A stretch of 62,521 bases of DNA from positions 1-62,521 of the forward strand of contig JAKPAM010000185.1 of assembly GCA_029779435.1 (NCBI GenBank), written 5' to 3'. Shown here in pieces: positions 49,329 to 58,918 of the stretch. The notes under the pieces are model-generated. The model did no database searches. It worked only from the letters and a program-made list of their open reading frames with translations, and was not told the origin of the DNA. How positions within the stretch are numbered: the first letter of the stretch is position 1; every line of letters starts with the position of its first letter. The translations under genes were made by a program, and so were the position numbers. Source of the stretch: Pseudomonadota bacterium. GTDB lineage: Bacteria; Pseudomonadota; Gammaproteobacteria; Burkholderiales; Burkholderiaceae_E.

Positions 49329-51644
49329 ATGCCCGAATTGCGCACGAAGCGCCATCTTCGGCTGGCGCGGCGAGCGGCCAGCATCGCTGCACTGTTGTGG
49401 GCACATGCCGCGGCAGCGTTCAGCCCCTTCACCGTCAAAGACATCCGCATCGAAGGCATCCAGCGCACCGAGCCCGGCACGGTATTCAGTTACCTGCCGG
49501 TCAAGGTCGGCGAAACGATGACGGATGACAAGGCTGCGCAGGCGATCAAGGCCCTCTTCGCGACCGGCTTCTTCAAGGACGTACGCCTGGAAGTCGATGG
49601 CGACATCCTGATCGTCTATCTCGAAGAGCGCCCTGCGGTCGCCTCGGTCGACATCACCGGCTCGAAGGAATTCGACAAGGACACGCTGAAGAACGCGTTG
49701 CGCGACCAGGGCCTGGGCGAGTCGCGGATCTTCGATCGCTCGATCCTCGATCGCGCCGAGCAGGAGATCAAGCGCCAGTACCTGTCGCGCGGCAAGTACG
49801 CGGCCAAGGTCACGTCCACGGTCACGCCGCTCGAGCGCAACCGCGTCGCGATCTCGATCGCGATCGAGGAAGGCGAGACCGCTCGCATCTCGTCGATCCG
49901 CATCATCGGCAACAAGGCGTTCAAGGAGTCCGAGCTGCTCGACCAGTTCAAGCTCACGACGCCGACGTGGATGACCTGGTACACGAAGAACGACCAGTAC
50001 TCGCGCGAGAAGTTCTCGGGCGACCTCGAGACGCTGCGCTCGTTCTACCTGAACCGCGGCTACCTCGAGTTCTCGATCGATTCGACGCAGGTGTCGATCA
50101 CGCCCGACAAGGAAGACGTCGAACTGACGCTGTCGGTGACCGAAGGGCGACAGTACAAGGTCAGCGACATCCGGTTCGGCGGCAACCTGCTGGGCCGCGA
50201 GAAGGAGTTCTCGTCGCTGATGCTGATCAAGACCGGCGACGTCTACTCGGGCGAGCGGATGTCCGAGTCGACCAAGCAGATCTCCGAGCGGCTGGGCGAA
50301 CTCGGCTATGCGTTCGCGAACATCAACGCGGTCCCCGAGATCAATCGCGAGAAGGGCCTCGCGTCGTTCACGGTCCTCGTCGATCCGGGCCGCCGCGTCT
50401 ACGTTCGCCGCATCAACGTCGTCGGCAACTCGCGCACGCGCGACGAGGTCGTGCGCCGCGAGATGCGCCAGTTCGAGGACTCGTGGTACGACGCCGAGCG
50501 GATCAAGCTGTCGCGGTCGCGGATCGACCGGCTCGGCTACTTCAAGTCCGTGCAGATCGAGAACAGCCCGGTGGCGGACGCGCCCGACCAGATCGACCTG
50601 AACGTCGTCATCGAAGAAAAGCCGACCGGCAACATCTCGCTCGGCATCGGCGTGTCGTCGACCGAGAAACTGATCCTGTCCGCCGGGATCAACCAGTCGA
50701 ACTTCCTGGGCACCGGCAAGTCGCTGGCGTTGAACGTCAACACCAGCCGCCTGAACCGGCAGATCAACGTCTCGATCACCGATCCTTATTACACGCCGGA
50801 TGGCATCAGCCGCTCGTTCGAGTTCTATCTGCGCAACTTCAACGCCGCGCAATTGAACCTCGGTAATTACAAGTACCGGTCGATGGGCGGGACGATGCGG
50901 TTCGGCATTCCTTATACCGAGGTCGACCGGTTGTACGGCGGCGTCGGCGTCGAGAACAACCGCGTCGAGCTCGGCAGCGATCCCACGCCGCCGCAGCGCT
51001 ACGTCGACTACGTCAACAAGTTCGGCGAATCCGTGACTTCGCTGCTGGTGTCGGGCGGCTGGACGCGCGACAGCCGGGACAGCGGCTTCATCCCGACGCA
51101 AGGGCGCTTGCAGACGTTCAACCTCGAGGCGACCGTGCCGGTCGGCGAGTTGCGCTACTGGCGAGCCACGTACAACCACCAGTGGTTCAAACCGCTGAAC
51201 AAGGACGTGATCCTCGCGCTCAACGGCGACTTCGGCGTGGGCCGTGCGTGGGGCGGTCGCGATTACCCGCTGTTCAAGAACTTCTACGCGGGCGGCATCG
51301 GAACGGTGCGCGGTTATTACCCGTCGTCGCTCGGTCCTTATCGCGATCCGGTCGACAACGTCGCGCTCGGCGGCCAGACGCGTATCGTCGGCAGCGTCGA
51401 GCTGCAGATGCCGCTGCCGGGCACCGGCAACGATCGCAGCTTCCGCACGTTCGTGTTCGCGGATGCGGGCCAGGTCTATCCGCTGGGGTCGATCGACTGG
51501 GGCGAGATGCGCTACGCGGCCGGTGTCGGCGTCAGTTGGCTGTCACCGTTCGGACCGATGAAGTTCAGTCTCGGCTTCCCGCTCCGGCGCAAGCCCGAAG
51601 ACCGGACCCAGCGCCTGCAGTTCCAGATCGGCACAGGGTTCTGA
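49329..51644 (+). CDS. bamA: Outer membrane protein assembly factor BamA
   Basis: This Omp85 protein of 771 aa inserts beta-barrels into the outer membrane. After a signal peptide (about 1-30, ending AAAAF) come five POTRA domains, the first starting FTVKDIRIEGIQRTEPGTVFSYLPVKVGE. A 16-strand barrel fills the C-terminal half, with the VRGY-type GGIGTVRGYYPSSLG loop and a final QFQIGTGF. The ATG lies two bases after the rseP stop. It is followed by skp, its periplasmic partner. Confidence 0.97.
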   Translation: MPELRTKRHLRLARRAASIAALLWAHAAAAFSPFTVKDIRIEGIQRTEPGTVFSYLPVKVGETMTDDKAAQAIKALFATGFFKDVRLEVDGDILIVYLEERPAVASVDITGSKEFDKDTLKNALRDQGLGESRIFDRSILDRAEQEIKRQYLSRGKYAAKVTSTVTPLERNRVAISIAIEEGETARISSIRIIGNKAFKESELLDQFKLTTPTWMTWYTKNDQYSREKFSGDLETLRSFYLNRGYLEFSIDSTQVSITPDKEDVELTLSVTEGRQYKVSDIRFGGNLLGREKEFSSLMLIKTGDVYSGERMSESTKQISERLGELGYAFANINAVPEINREKGLASFTVLVDPGRRVYVRRINVVGNSRTRDEVVRREMRQFEDSWYDAERIKLSRSRIDRLGYFKSVQIENSPVADAPDQIDLNVVIEEKPTGNISLGIGVSSTEKLILSAGINQSNFLGTGKSLALNVNTSRLNRQINVSITDPYYTPDGISRSFEFYLRNFNAAQLNLGNYKYRSMGGTMRFGIPYTEVDRLYGGVGVENNRVELGSDPTPPQRYVDYVNKFGESVTSLLVSGGWTRDSRDSGFIPTQGRLQTFNLEATVPVGELRYWRATYNHQWFKPLNKDVILALNGDFGVGRAWGGRDYPLFKNFYAGGIGTVRGYYPSSLGPYRDPVDNVALGGQTRIVGSVELQMPLPGTGNDRSFRTFVFADAGQVYPLGSIDWGEMRYAAGVGVSWLSPFGPMKFSLGFPLRRKPEDRTQRLQFQIGTGF

Positions 51645-51692
51645 CCATCGATCACCGTGTCCCCGGATGCGGTGCTTGTGACAAAATGGCAG

Positions 51693-51736
51693 GTTCGATC
51701 GGTGGATCGAACGCCAATCGGCCCCTGTCAGGGGCC
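51693..51736 (+). repeat. Two consecutive perfect inverted repeats between bamA and skp
   Basis: GTTCGATC/GATCGAAC with a GGTG loop (51693-51712) is followed by GGCCCCTG/CAGGGGCC around a single T (51720-51736). Neither is followed by a T-run. They end about 18 bp before the skp start and may modulate or protect the mRNA. TTGTGACAAAATGG just upstream does not form a clear promoter. Confidence 0.7.
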
Positions 51737-51754
51737 AAACGTCGAGGATGTAGG

Positions 51755-52318
51755 ATGAACAGTTTGTTTGGCCGTCCGGCCCGCATGTGGTTTTCCGCCA
51801 TCGCCGTGGCTTCGGCGATGTTCGCCACCAACGTTCACGCGCAAGCCGAAACGACTCGCATCGGTGTCGTCAACGTCGACCGCATCCTGACCGATGCGGC
51901 GCCCGCCAAGGCGGCGTCGGCCAAGATCGAGGCCGAGTTCGCCAAGCGCGACAAGGACCTGCAGGACATGGGCACGCGGCTGAAGACGCTCAGCGAAAAG
52001 CTCGATCGCGACAACGCGGTGCTCAGCGACACGGACCGCGGCCGCCGCCAGCGCGAGGTCGCCGACCTCGATCGCGACCTGCAGCGTCGCCAGCGCGAGA
52101 TGCGCGAAGACCTGAACCAGCGCCGCAACGAAGAACTCGCGCAGATCTTCGACAAGGTCCAGCGGGTGATCAAGCAGATCGCCGAGCAGGAGAAGCTCGA
52201 CCTCGTCATTCGCGAGGCGGTGTTCGTCAATCCGCGCATCGACATCACCGACAAGGTCATCCGGGCGCTGGGCAACGGTGCGTCGACGGGCGCCGCGGCG
52301 CCGGCCACCGGCAAGTGA
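51755..52318 (+). CDS. skp: Periplasmic chaperone Skp/OmpH family
   Basis: This 187-aa protein has a signal peptide (cut after VHA near residue 28) and the mature start TTRIGVVNVDRILTDAAPAKAA typical of OmpH/Skp. A long charged coiled coil (about 55-150) forms the tentacles that hold unfolded outer-membrane proteins, followed by KQIAEQEKLDLVIREAVFVNPRIDITDKVI. The C-terminal Ala/Gly tail is variable. GAGGATGTAGG precedes the ATG. It stands between bamA and lpxD as usual. Confidence 0.93.
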   Translation: MNSLFGRPARMWFSAIAVASAMFATNVHAQAETTRIGVVNVDRILTDAAPAKAASAKIEAEFAKRDKDLQDMGTRLKTLSEKLDRDNAVLSDTDRGRRQREVADLDRDLQRRQREMREDLNQRRNEELAQIFDKVQRVIKQIAEQEKLDLVIREAVFVNPRIDITDKVIRALGNGASTGAAAPATGK

Positions 52319-52418
52319 TCGCCGCGGTCGACGGCGTGCTTCGCGCGCCGATGGATCGGACCGGCCTGCCATGGGGGCTCCTGGCGGGCCTGATACCGGG
52401 CCCGCAACGGAGTCAACG

Positions 52419-53477
52419 ATGAGCGCCGAACTGCCCGAGTCGATCACGTTGGAGGCGCTGGTGCAGCGTTTCGGCGGCCGCATCGCGCGTGGCGACCCGC
52501 AACGCGTCGTACGGCGCCTGGCGTCGCTGACGACCGCCGGCGCCGACGACCTGAGTTTCCTGACTTCGGCGCCGTTCAAGGCGCAGGCCGAATCGACGCG
52601 CGCCGGCGCGGTTCTCGTCGGCGAGGCGTTGGCCGACGCGATTCCGGCCGATTGCGCACTGGTCATCGTCGATGATCCGTATGCGTGCTACGCGCACGTC
52701 GCCGGCTGGATCGCCGGCTGGCGCGAAGCGCTCGAAAGCCCGCCGGTCGGCGTGCATCCGAGCGCCGTCGTCGCGCCCGATGCGTCGCTGGGCGAGGGTG
52801 TCGCGATCGGCCCGGGCTGCGTCGTCGAGGCCGAGGCCGTCATCGGTGACGGCGTGCGTCTGGGACCGGGCTGCTTCGTCGGTCGTGGCGCGCGCATCGG
52901 CGCGCGGTCCCGCCTGGTCGCGCAGGTCAGCCTTTACGCCGGTTGCGTGCTCGGCGAGGACGTCCTCGTCCACGCGAGCACCGTCATCGGTTCGGATGGC
53001 TTCGGGTTCGCCCCCGAGGCCGGCCAGTGGGTCAAGATTCCGCAGTTGGGACGCGTCGTCGTCGGTAACCAGGTCGAGATCGGCGCGAACTGCGCGATCG
53101 ATCGTGGCGCGCTCGACGACACGGTCATCGGTGACGGCTGCAAGCTCGACAATCTGATCCAGATCGGGCACAACGTGCGCATCGGCGAGCATTCGGTGCT
53201 GGCCGGCTGCACCGGCGTATCGGGCAGCGCCGTCATCGGCCGGCGTTGCCGGCTCGGCGGCGGCGTCGGCATCGTCGGCCATCTGCAGATCTGCGACGAC
53301 GTGACGATCACCGGCATGACGATGGTCACGCGATCGATCACCACGCCCGGCACCTATTCGAGCAGCTTCCCGATGATGGAGCATGCCGCGTGGGAGCGGG
53401 CGGCCGCCACGGTCCGCCAGTTGCCGGACTTGCGGCAACGACTGAGAAAACTCGAAAAACTGTCAGGGAACCGCTGA
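52419..53477 (+). CDS. lpxD: UDP-3-O-(3-hydroxymyristoyl)glucosamine N-acyltransferase
   Basis: This acyltransferase of 352 aa adds the N-linked acyl chains of lipid A. The N-terminal uridine-binding domain (about 1-100, [12 protein letters not shown]) precedes a left-handed beta-helix with many hexapeptide repeats, [14 protein letters not shown] and the catalytic histidine region [24 protein letters not shown] precedes the ATG. The stop TGA shares one base with the fabZ start. Confidence 0.96.
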   Translation: MSAELPESITLEALVQRFGGRIARGDPQRVVRRLASLTTAGADDLSFLTSAPFKAQAESTRAGAVLVGEALADAIPADCALVIVDDPYACYAHVAGWIAGWREALESPPVGVHPSAVVAPDASLGEGVAIGPGCVVEAEAVIGDGVRLGPGCFVGRGARIGARSRLVAQVSLYAGCVLGEDVLVHASTVIGSDGFGFAPEAGQWVKIPQLGRVVVGNQVEIGANCAIDRGALDDTVIGDGCKLDNLIQIGHNVRIGEHSVLAGCTGVSGSAVIGRRCRLGGGVGIVGHLQICDDVTITGMTMVTRSITTPGTYSSSFPMMEHAAWERAAATVRQLPDLRQRLRKLEKLSGNR

Positions 53478-53956
53478 TGACCACGCTCGATATCCGGGCC
53501 ATTCTCGAACACCTGCCGCATCGGTACCCGTTCCTGCTGGTCGACCGCGTGCTGGAGCTGGAAAAAGGCAAGCGGATCGTCGCGATCAAGAACGTGACGA
53601 TCAACGAGCCGTTCTTCCAAGGGCATTTTCCGAACGTGCCGGTGATGCCGGGCGTGCTGATCATCGAAGCGATGGCCCAGGCCGCGGGCATCCTGTCGTT
53701 CCAGACCCAGGGCCAGGTGTCCGACGGCAGCTCGCTCTACTACTTCGTCGGCATCGATGGCGCGCGCTTCAAGCGGCCGGTCGGGCCCGGCGACCAGCTT
53801 CGGCTCGAAGCCGAGATCATCCGCTGCGCGCGTTCGATCTGGAAGTACAGCGCGCGCGCGCTGGTCGACGGCAAGGTGGCGGCCGAAGCCGAGCTGATGT
53901 GCACGCTGCGGCCGGTCGAACCGGTCAACCTGTCGCCCGCGGCGCCTGAAGCCTGA
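53477..53956 (+). CDS. fabZ: 3-hydroxyacyl-[ACP] dehydratase FabZ
   Basis: This hot-dog-fold enzyme of 159 aa dehydrates 3-hydroxyacyl-ACP in fatty-acid elongation. [15 protein letters not shown] and [20 protein letters not shown] carry the catalytic His and Glu. It competes with LpxA/LpxD for the same acyl-ACP substrates, explaining its place inside the lipid A cluster. The start overlaps the lpxD stop (TGATG), suggesting coupling. Confidence 0.97.
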   Translation: MTTLDIRAILEHLPHRYPFLLVDRVLELEKGKRIVAIKNVTINEPFFQGHFPNVPVMPGVLIIEAMAQAAGILSFQTQGQVSDGSSLYYFVGIDGARFKRPVGPGDQLRLEAEIIRCARSIWKYSARALVDGKVAAEAELMCTLRPVEPVNLSPAAPEA

Positions 53957-53994
53957 TCGGACGCCGTGGCGTCCAACGCAGCAAGGGGGCATTG

Positions 53995-54798
53995 ATGACG
54001 ATGATTCATCCGACGGCGGTCGTGGATCGCTCCGCCGAACTCGCCGATTCCGTGCAGGTCGGCGCCTACGCGGTGATCGGACCCAAGGTGCGGATCGGCG
54101 CCGGCACCGTCATCGGGCCGCACGTCGTCGTCGACGGACCGACGACGATCGGTCAGAACAACCGGATCTACCAGTTCGCATCGGTCGGTGCGGCACCCCA
54201 GGACAAGAAGTACGGCGGCGAGGACACGTCGCTGGAGATCGGCGACGGCAACACGATTCGCGAGTTCTGCACGCTGAATCGCGGCACTGCGCAGGACGTC
54301 GGTGTCACGCGCATCGGCAATGACAACTGGATCATGGCGTACGTGCACATCGCGCACGATTGCCAGGTCGGCAGCCACACGATCTTCGCGAACACGACGA
54401 ACCTGGCCGGCCACGTCCATATCGGCGACTGGGTGATCCTGGGCGGCTGCTCGCAGATCCATCAGTTCTGCAAGATCGGCGCGCATGCGATGACCGGCGT
54501 CGGCTCGGTCGTGCTCCACGACGTCCCGCCGTTCGTCATGGTGTCGGGCAATACGGCGGCCGCACACGGCATCAACGTCGAAGGCCTGCGCCGCCGGGGA
54601 TTCAGCGCCGAGGCGATCGGCGCGATCCGCCACGCCTACAAGACGCTGTACCGCGGCGGCCTGACGCTGGACCAGGCGCGTGCCGCGCTGTCCGGCGAGA
54701 TCGATGCGTTGACCTCGAACGGTTCGGCCGATGCCGCGTCGGCGGTATCGATGTTCGGCGGATTCCTCGCGCAGGTCACTCGCGGCATCGTGCGTTGA
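53995..54798 (+). CDS. lpxA: Acyl-[ACP]-UDP-N-acetylglucosamine O-acyltransferase
   Basis: This first enzyme of lipid A synthesis has 267 aa. Beta-helix hexapeptides start at [27 protein letters not shown]; the catalytic histidine is in [19 protein letters not shown], and [20 protein letters not shown] leads to the C-terminal helical domain. ATG 53995 is preceded by AGGGGG at a suitable distance; the TTG one codon earlier is less likely. The stop lies two bases before lpxB. Confidence 0.97.
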   Translation: MTMIHPTAVVDRSAELADSVQVGAYAVIGPKVRIGAGTVIGPHVVVDGPTTIGQNNRIYQFASVGAAPQDKKYGGEDTSLEIGDGNTIREFCTLNRGTAQDVGVTRIGNDNWIMAYVHIAHDCQVGSHTIFANTTNLAGHVHIGDWVILGGCSQIHQFCKIGAHAMTGVGSVVLHDVPPFVMVSGNTAAAHGINVEGLRRRGFSAEAIGAIRHAYKTLYRGGLTLDQARAALSGEIDALTSNGSADAASAVSMFGGFLAQVTRGIVR

Positions 54799-54800
54799 CG

Positions 54801-56075
54801 ATGCCGGCCGATGGCCTGAGCCTGGGCATGGTCGCCGGCGAAACGTCCGGCGACCTGCTCGCCGCGGCGGTACTGGCAGGACTTCGCGAGCGCAGGGCGG
54901 TCGAGGCGCGCGGCATCGGCGGACCCGCGATGCAGGCGCAAGGCTTCGATCCGTGGTGGTCGATCGACGCGCTGTCGGTGATGGGGTTCGTCGACGTGCT
55001 CAAGGCCTATCCACGGCTGCTGCGCATGCGCAACCACCTGCGCGACCGGCTGATCGCGTGGCACCCGCAGCTGTTCGTCGGCGTCGACGCGCCGGACTTC
55101 AACTTCGGTCTGGAGATCGCGCTGCGCGAGCGCGGCGTACGGGTCGCGCACTTCATCAGTCCGTCGATCTGGGCATGGCGGCGCGAACGCATCGAGACGA
55201 TCCGCAAGGCCGTCGACCACATGCTGCTGGTCTTCCCGTTCGAAGAGCCGATCTATCGCGAGGCCGGGATCCCCGCTACCTACGTCGGGCATCCGCTGGC
55301 CGACGTCATCGATCTGGAGGTCGATGGCGAAGCGGCGCGGCGGCGTCTGGCGCTGCCGGCCGACCGGCTCATCGTCGGGCTGTTGCCGGGCAGCCGCCAC
55401 TCCGAGATCGCGCACCTGGCCGAACCGTTCATCCAGACCGCCGCATGGCTCGCGCAGCGCCGGCAGGATCTGCACTTCGTGCTGCCGGCCGCCAACGAGC
55501 CGATCTACCAGGCGCTGCGCCAGAAGCTCGCGGCGATGCACCTGCCGTCCGCGCTGTCGATGACGTTGGTGCAGGGCCAGGCGCACGACGTGATGGCCGC
55601 CAGCCAGGCGCTGCTGATCGCCAGCGGCACCGCCACGCTCGAGGCCGCGCTGTTCAAGCGGCCGATGGTCATCGCGTACAAGCTGGCCTGGCTCAACTAC
55701 CGGATCATGCGCAACAAGGGCTACCTGCCGTGGATCGGCCTGCCCAACATCCTGTGCAACGCGTCGGTCGTCCCCGAGTTCGTCCAGCACGCGGCCACGC
55801 CCGAGGCGATGGGCCGGGCGCTGCTCGCGCAACTCGACTCGCCGGCCACGCGTGCGCAGATCGTCGAGCGGTTCACCGACCTGCACCTGAGCTTGCGGCG
55901 CGGCTGCGCGCAGCGCGCCGCCGAGGTGCTCGACACGCTGGCCGGCGGGCGTTCCGGTACGCTCCCCGATACGCGTCCTCACGCGATCGCCGGTCAGGCC
56001 TCCGCCTCTACCGAGAGTTCGCCTGACGCCCCCGATATGCCCATCGACGAGCGCCCCGGGACGCCGACAGGATGA
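54801..56075 (+). CDS. lpxB: Lipid-A-disaccharide synthase
   Basis: This GT-B-fold glycosyltransferase of 424 aa forms the lipid A disaccharide. [15 protein letters not shown] at the start, [23 protein letters not shown] and [10 protein letters not shown] are typical, with [22 protein letters not shown] near the end. The last 45 residues are a Pro/Ser/Thr-rich tail absent from most homologues. The stop overlaps the rnhB start by four bases. Confidence 0.96.
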   Translation: MPADGLSLGMVAGETSGDLLAAAVLAGLRERRAVEARGIGGPAMQAQGFDPWWSIDALSVMGFVDVLKAYPRLLRMRNHLRDRLIAWHPQLFVGVDAPDFNFGLEIALRERGVRVAHFISPSIWAWRRERIETIRKAVDHMLLVFPFEEPIYREAGIPATYVGHPLADVIDLEVDGEAARRRLALPADRLIVGLLPGSRHSEIAHLAEPFIQTAAWLAQRRQDLHFVLPAANEPIYQALRQKLAAMHLPSALSMTLVQGQAHDVMAASQALLIASGTATLEAALFKRPMVIAYKLAWLNYRIMRNKGYLPWIGLPNILCNASVVPEFVQHAATPEAMGRALLAQLDSPATRAQIVERFTDLHLSLRRGCAQRAAEVLDTLAGGRSGTLPDTRPHAIAGQASASTESSPDAPDMPIDERPGTPTG

Positions 56076-56662
56076 CGACCCATGGTTTCACCGATCCGCG
56101 CGTCTGCGGCGTCGACGAGGCCGGACGCGGACCGTTGGCCGGACCGGTCTGCGCGGCCGCCGTCATCCTCGATCCGGCCCGGCCCATCGTCGGGCTGACC
56201 GATTCGAAGAAGCTGTCGCCGCTGCAACGCGACCGTTTGCAGCGGCAGATCAAGGAGCAGGCGCTGAGCTGGTCGGTCGCGTGGGCGCAGGTCGACGAGA
56301 TCGATACGCTGAACATCCTGCATGCGACGATGCTGGCGATGCGCCGTGCGGTCGAATCGCTGTCCGTGCGGCCGCTGCTGGCTCGCATCGACGGCAACCG
56401 TGCTCCGGCGCTGCCGTGCGAGGCACAGACGCTGATCGGCGGCGATCTGCTCGATCCGGCGATCTCCGCCGCGTCGATCCTCGCCAAGACGGCCCGCGAT
56501 GCGCTGATGTGCGACCTGCACCAGCAGTGGCCGCAGTTCCGCTTCGACGTCCACAAAGGCTATCCGACGGCGCTGCACCTGAAGCTGCTGGCCGAGCACG
56601 GCCCTTGCGAGATCCATCGCCGCAGCTTCGGGCCCGTGCGGCGCCTGCTCCCGCCGCGGTGA
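56072..56662 (+). CDS. rnhB: Ribonuclease HII
   Basis: This enzyme of 196 aa cuts RNA in RNA-DNA hybrids and single ribonucleotides in DNA. Catalytic acidic residues appear in [14 protein letters not shown] and later in [11 protein letters not shown], with [13 protein letters not shown] and [12 protein letters not shown] completing the family pattern. It follows lpxB with an ATGA overlap, the common proteobacterial order. Confidence 0.96.
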   Translation: MTTHGFTDPRVCGVDEAGRGPLAGPVCAAAVILDPARPIVGLTDSKKLSPLQRDRLQRQIKEQALSWSVAWAQVDEIDTLNILHATMLAMRRAVESLSVRPLLARIDGNRAPALPCEAQTLIGGDLLDPAISAASILAKTARDALMCDLHQQWPQFRFDVHKGYPTALHLKLLAEHGPCEIHRRSFGPVRRLLPPR

Positions 56663-56696
56663 GCGCGGATGACGGGTCAGTCGAATCGGACGAATC

Positions 56697-57521
56697 ATGC
56701 AGCGCTTCCCTAAGCGGATCGTCTCGCGCGACAACCGCGGTTGGCGCGAGTGCGTCGCGCTGGCCGAGTCGGCGCGTGAACGCAAGCGCCAGGGACGGGC
56801 GCTGCTCGAAGGCATCCACTTGTGCCAGGCGTGGCGTCAATGGCAGGGTGGCTTCGACACGCTGATCGTCAGCGATGCGGCGCTGGGCGACGCGGAAGTC
56901 GGCGCGTTGCTCGCGCAGCTCGATTCCGCCGCGCGCGTCTGGCACGTGACCGATCCGCTGTTCAAGGAATTGAGCCGGCTCGAGCACGGCATCGGCGTCG
57001 CCGCCGTCGTTCCGACGCCCGAGCCCGATTGGCCGGCGCGCATCGATGACGACTGCGTATACCTGGACCGCCTGCAGGATCCGGGCAACGTCGGCACGAT
57101 CCTGCGCACCTGCGCCGCGGTGGGTATCGAACGCGTCGTGCTCGCGCCCGGGACGGCCGCATGCTGGTCGCCGAAAGTACTGCGTGCCGGCATGGGCGCG
57201 CATTTCGTATTGCGCATCCATGAAGGCGTGGATTGGGCCGGCCTGCGCGCGGTCTGCGCATTGACGGCGACCGCCACCGCGCTGCATCAGGCGCAGCCGC
57301 TGTTCGAGACCGACCTGCGCGCCCCGCGCGTGTGGGTATTCGGCAACGAAGGCGGGGGGGTCGATCCGGCGATCCTGGCCGGCGACGTGCAACGAGTCGC
57401 GATCCCGCAACAGCCGGGCATCGAATCGCTGAACGTCTCGAGCGCCGCCGCCGTCTGCCTGTACGAGCAATGGCGCCAGCGCGGCGCCCGGCCGCGGGAC
57501 CCGGCGAGGGGGCTGTCGTGA
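56697..57521 (+). CDS. TrmH/SpoU-family RNA 2'-O-methyltransferase
   Basis: This trefoil-knot methyltransferase has 274 aa. An N-terminal substrate-binding region (RARQGRALLEGIHL type) is followed by the three SpoU motifs: LDRLQDPGNVGTILRTCAAVG, WVFGNEGGGVDP and IPQQPGIESLNVSSAAAVCLYE. The target RNA cannot be told from sequence; 23S rRNA or a tRNA is usual. It begins 34 bp after rnhB. Confidence 0.9.
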   Translation: MQRFPKRIVSRDNRGWRECVALAESARERKRQGRALLEGIHLCQAWRQWQGGFDTLIVSDAALGDAEVGALLAQLDSAARVWHVTDPLFKELSRLEHGIGVAAVVPTPEPDWPARIDDDCVYLDRLQDPGNVGTILRTCAAVGIERVVLAPGTAACWSPKVLRAGMGAHFVLRIHEGVDWAGLRAVCALTATATALHQAQPLFETDLRAPRVWVFGNEGGGVDPAILAGDVQRVAIPQQPGIESLNVSSAAAVCLYEQWRQRGARPRDPARGLS

Positions 57522-57567
57522 GCGTTCGAACGAGGCACCCGAAGAATCGGGCGGCCCTCCAGGTGCC

Positions 57568-58518
57568 CTACAGATCGAGCACCTGCAGCACCGTCGTCGC
57601 GATCTCCTCGATCGACTTGGTCGTCGACGACAGCCAGCGGATGCCCTCGCGCCGCATCATCGCCTCGGCCTCGGCCACTTCGTAGCGGCAGTTCTCCAGC
57701 GACGCATAGCGGCTGTTCGGCCGGCGTTCGTTGCGCACCTCGGCCAGCCGGTCCGGCGAGATCGTCAATCCGAACAGCTTGCTCTTGAACCGCAGCAACG
57801 CTTCCGGCAGCTTGCGGCGATCGAAATCCTCGGGGATCAGCGGATAGTTGGCCGCGCGTATGCCGTGCTGCATCGCCAGGTACAGGCTGGTCGGCGTCTT
57901 GCCGCAGCGGGACACGCCGACCAGGATCACCTGCGCCTGGCTCAGGTCCGCATGCGACTGGCCATCGTCGTGCGCCAGCGAGTAGTTGATCGCGGCGATC
58001 CGCTGGTTGTACCGCTCGGTATCGACCAGCGTATGCGACCTGCCCATGTTGTGCGTCGACACTACATTCAGCTCTTTTTCGAGCGGTTCGACGAACGATG
58101 CGAACAGATCCAGGAACATTGCATTGGCCTGGCGTACGACACCGTTGATCTCGGTGTTGACCAGCGTGCTGAACACGATCGGCCGCACGCCGTCGCTGCG
58201 GCCCTGCTGCTCGATCCGGTACAACGCCTCGTGTCCCTTTTGCAGCGTATCGACGAAGGGCAGCCGCACCTGACGGAACTTGACCCGGTCGAACTGCGCG
58301 AGCAGCGACTGGCCGAAGGTTTCCGCCGTAATCCCGGTGCCGTCCGACACGTAGAACACCGTGCGATCGTGCGCGCTGTTGGGCATGGCCGACAGGGCCG
58401 CGGCGGCGGCCTGGGCCGCGCCCAGCGCTGGCGCCCGCATGTCGTCGGGAAGCGGCGACGAGCCGGTCTGAGGGGAGTGGGAAGCCGGCATATCAGCGCT
58501 CATCGGTTCAGGGGGCAT
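57568..58518 (-). CDS. ppsR: Phosphoenolpyruvate synthase regulatory kinase/phosphorylase
   Basis: This bifunctional DUF299 regulator (ADP-dependent kinase and Pi-dependent phosphorylase) acts on PEP synthase. [21 protein letters not shown] starts the conserved part; the P-loop-like [15 protein letters not shown] and YPLIPEDF follow. The conserved domain begins about residue 45 (ATG 58386), so the first 44 residues are either an extension or untranslated; neither start has a clear Shine-Dalgarno. It is divergent from its target ppsA. Confidence 0.92.
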   Translation of the reverse strand: MPPEPMSADMPASHSPQTGSSPLPDDMRAPALGAAQAAAAALSAMPNSAHDRTVFYVSDGTGITAETFGQSLLAQFDRVKFRQVRLPFVDTLQKGHEALYRIEQQGRSDGVRPIVFSTLVNTEINGVVRQANAMFLDLFASFVEPLEKELNVVSTHNMGRSHTLVDTERYNQRIAAINYSLAHDDGQSHADLSQAQVILVGVSRCGKTPTSLYLAMQHGIRAANYPLIPEDFDRRKLPEALLRFKSKLFGLTISPDRLAEVRNERRPNSRYASLENCRYEVAEAEAMMRREGIRWLSSTTKSIEEIATTVLQVLDL

Positions 58519-58918
58519 GGCAAATGCAAGAAGGGGCTCGACGGGGCGGACCGGGTTGTCGTCGAATTCGTGAAATTATCGACGATCGGCCTCAAATCGG
58601 ATACCGGGCAGCGTGGTCGGACAGGCCAAATGCTGGCATGCGAAGTAGAATCCGCGTGATCCTCGACGTCGGCCGTCCAATGCACGCCTTGGCCTGCACG
58701 AACGCCGAACTTTCTCCGACTCACGTCAGACTCGTCACAGCCACACCGACCTTCAGCACCCATTCGCCGATGCCTTCCGGATGGATCCGGGGGCGGAGCT
58801 CCGGCCATGGCCGGCATCAACCGTCCGATCGGTGTCTTGCAGTCAGCGCCTTCACACGGGCTCGCCCGAAGACGCTGCCTACAGCATATCGATTTCCAAC
58901 CATGACAGGACGTTTCAG
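58519..58918. other. 400-bp divergent ppsR/ppsA region
   Basis: No gene was recognised here. TCGTCGA at 58559-58565 and TCGACGA at 58579-58585 form an inverted repeat around AT-rich DNA. TAGAAT at 58646-58651 is a possible -10 toward ppsA without a good -35. The ppsA Shine-Dalgarno is AGGA about eight bases before ATG. A ppsA leader of up to 260 nt is implied if the -10 is real. Confidence 0.35.
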
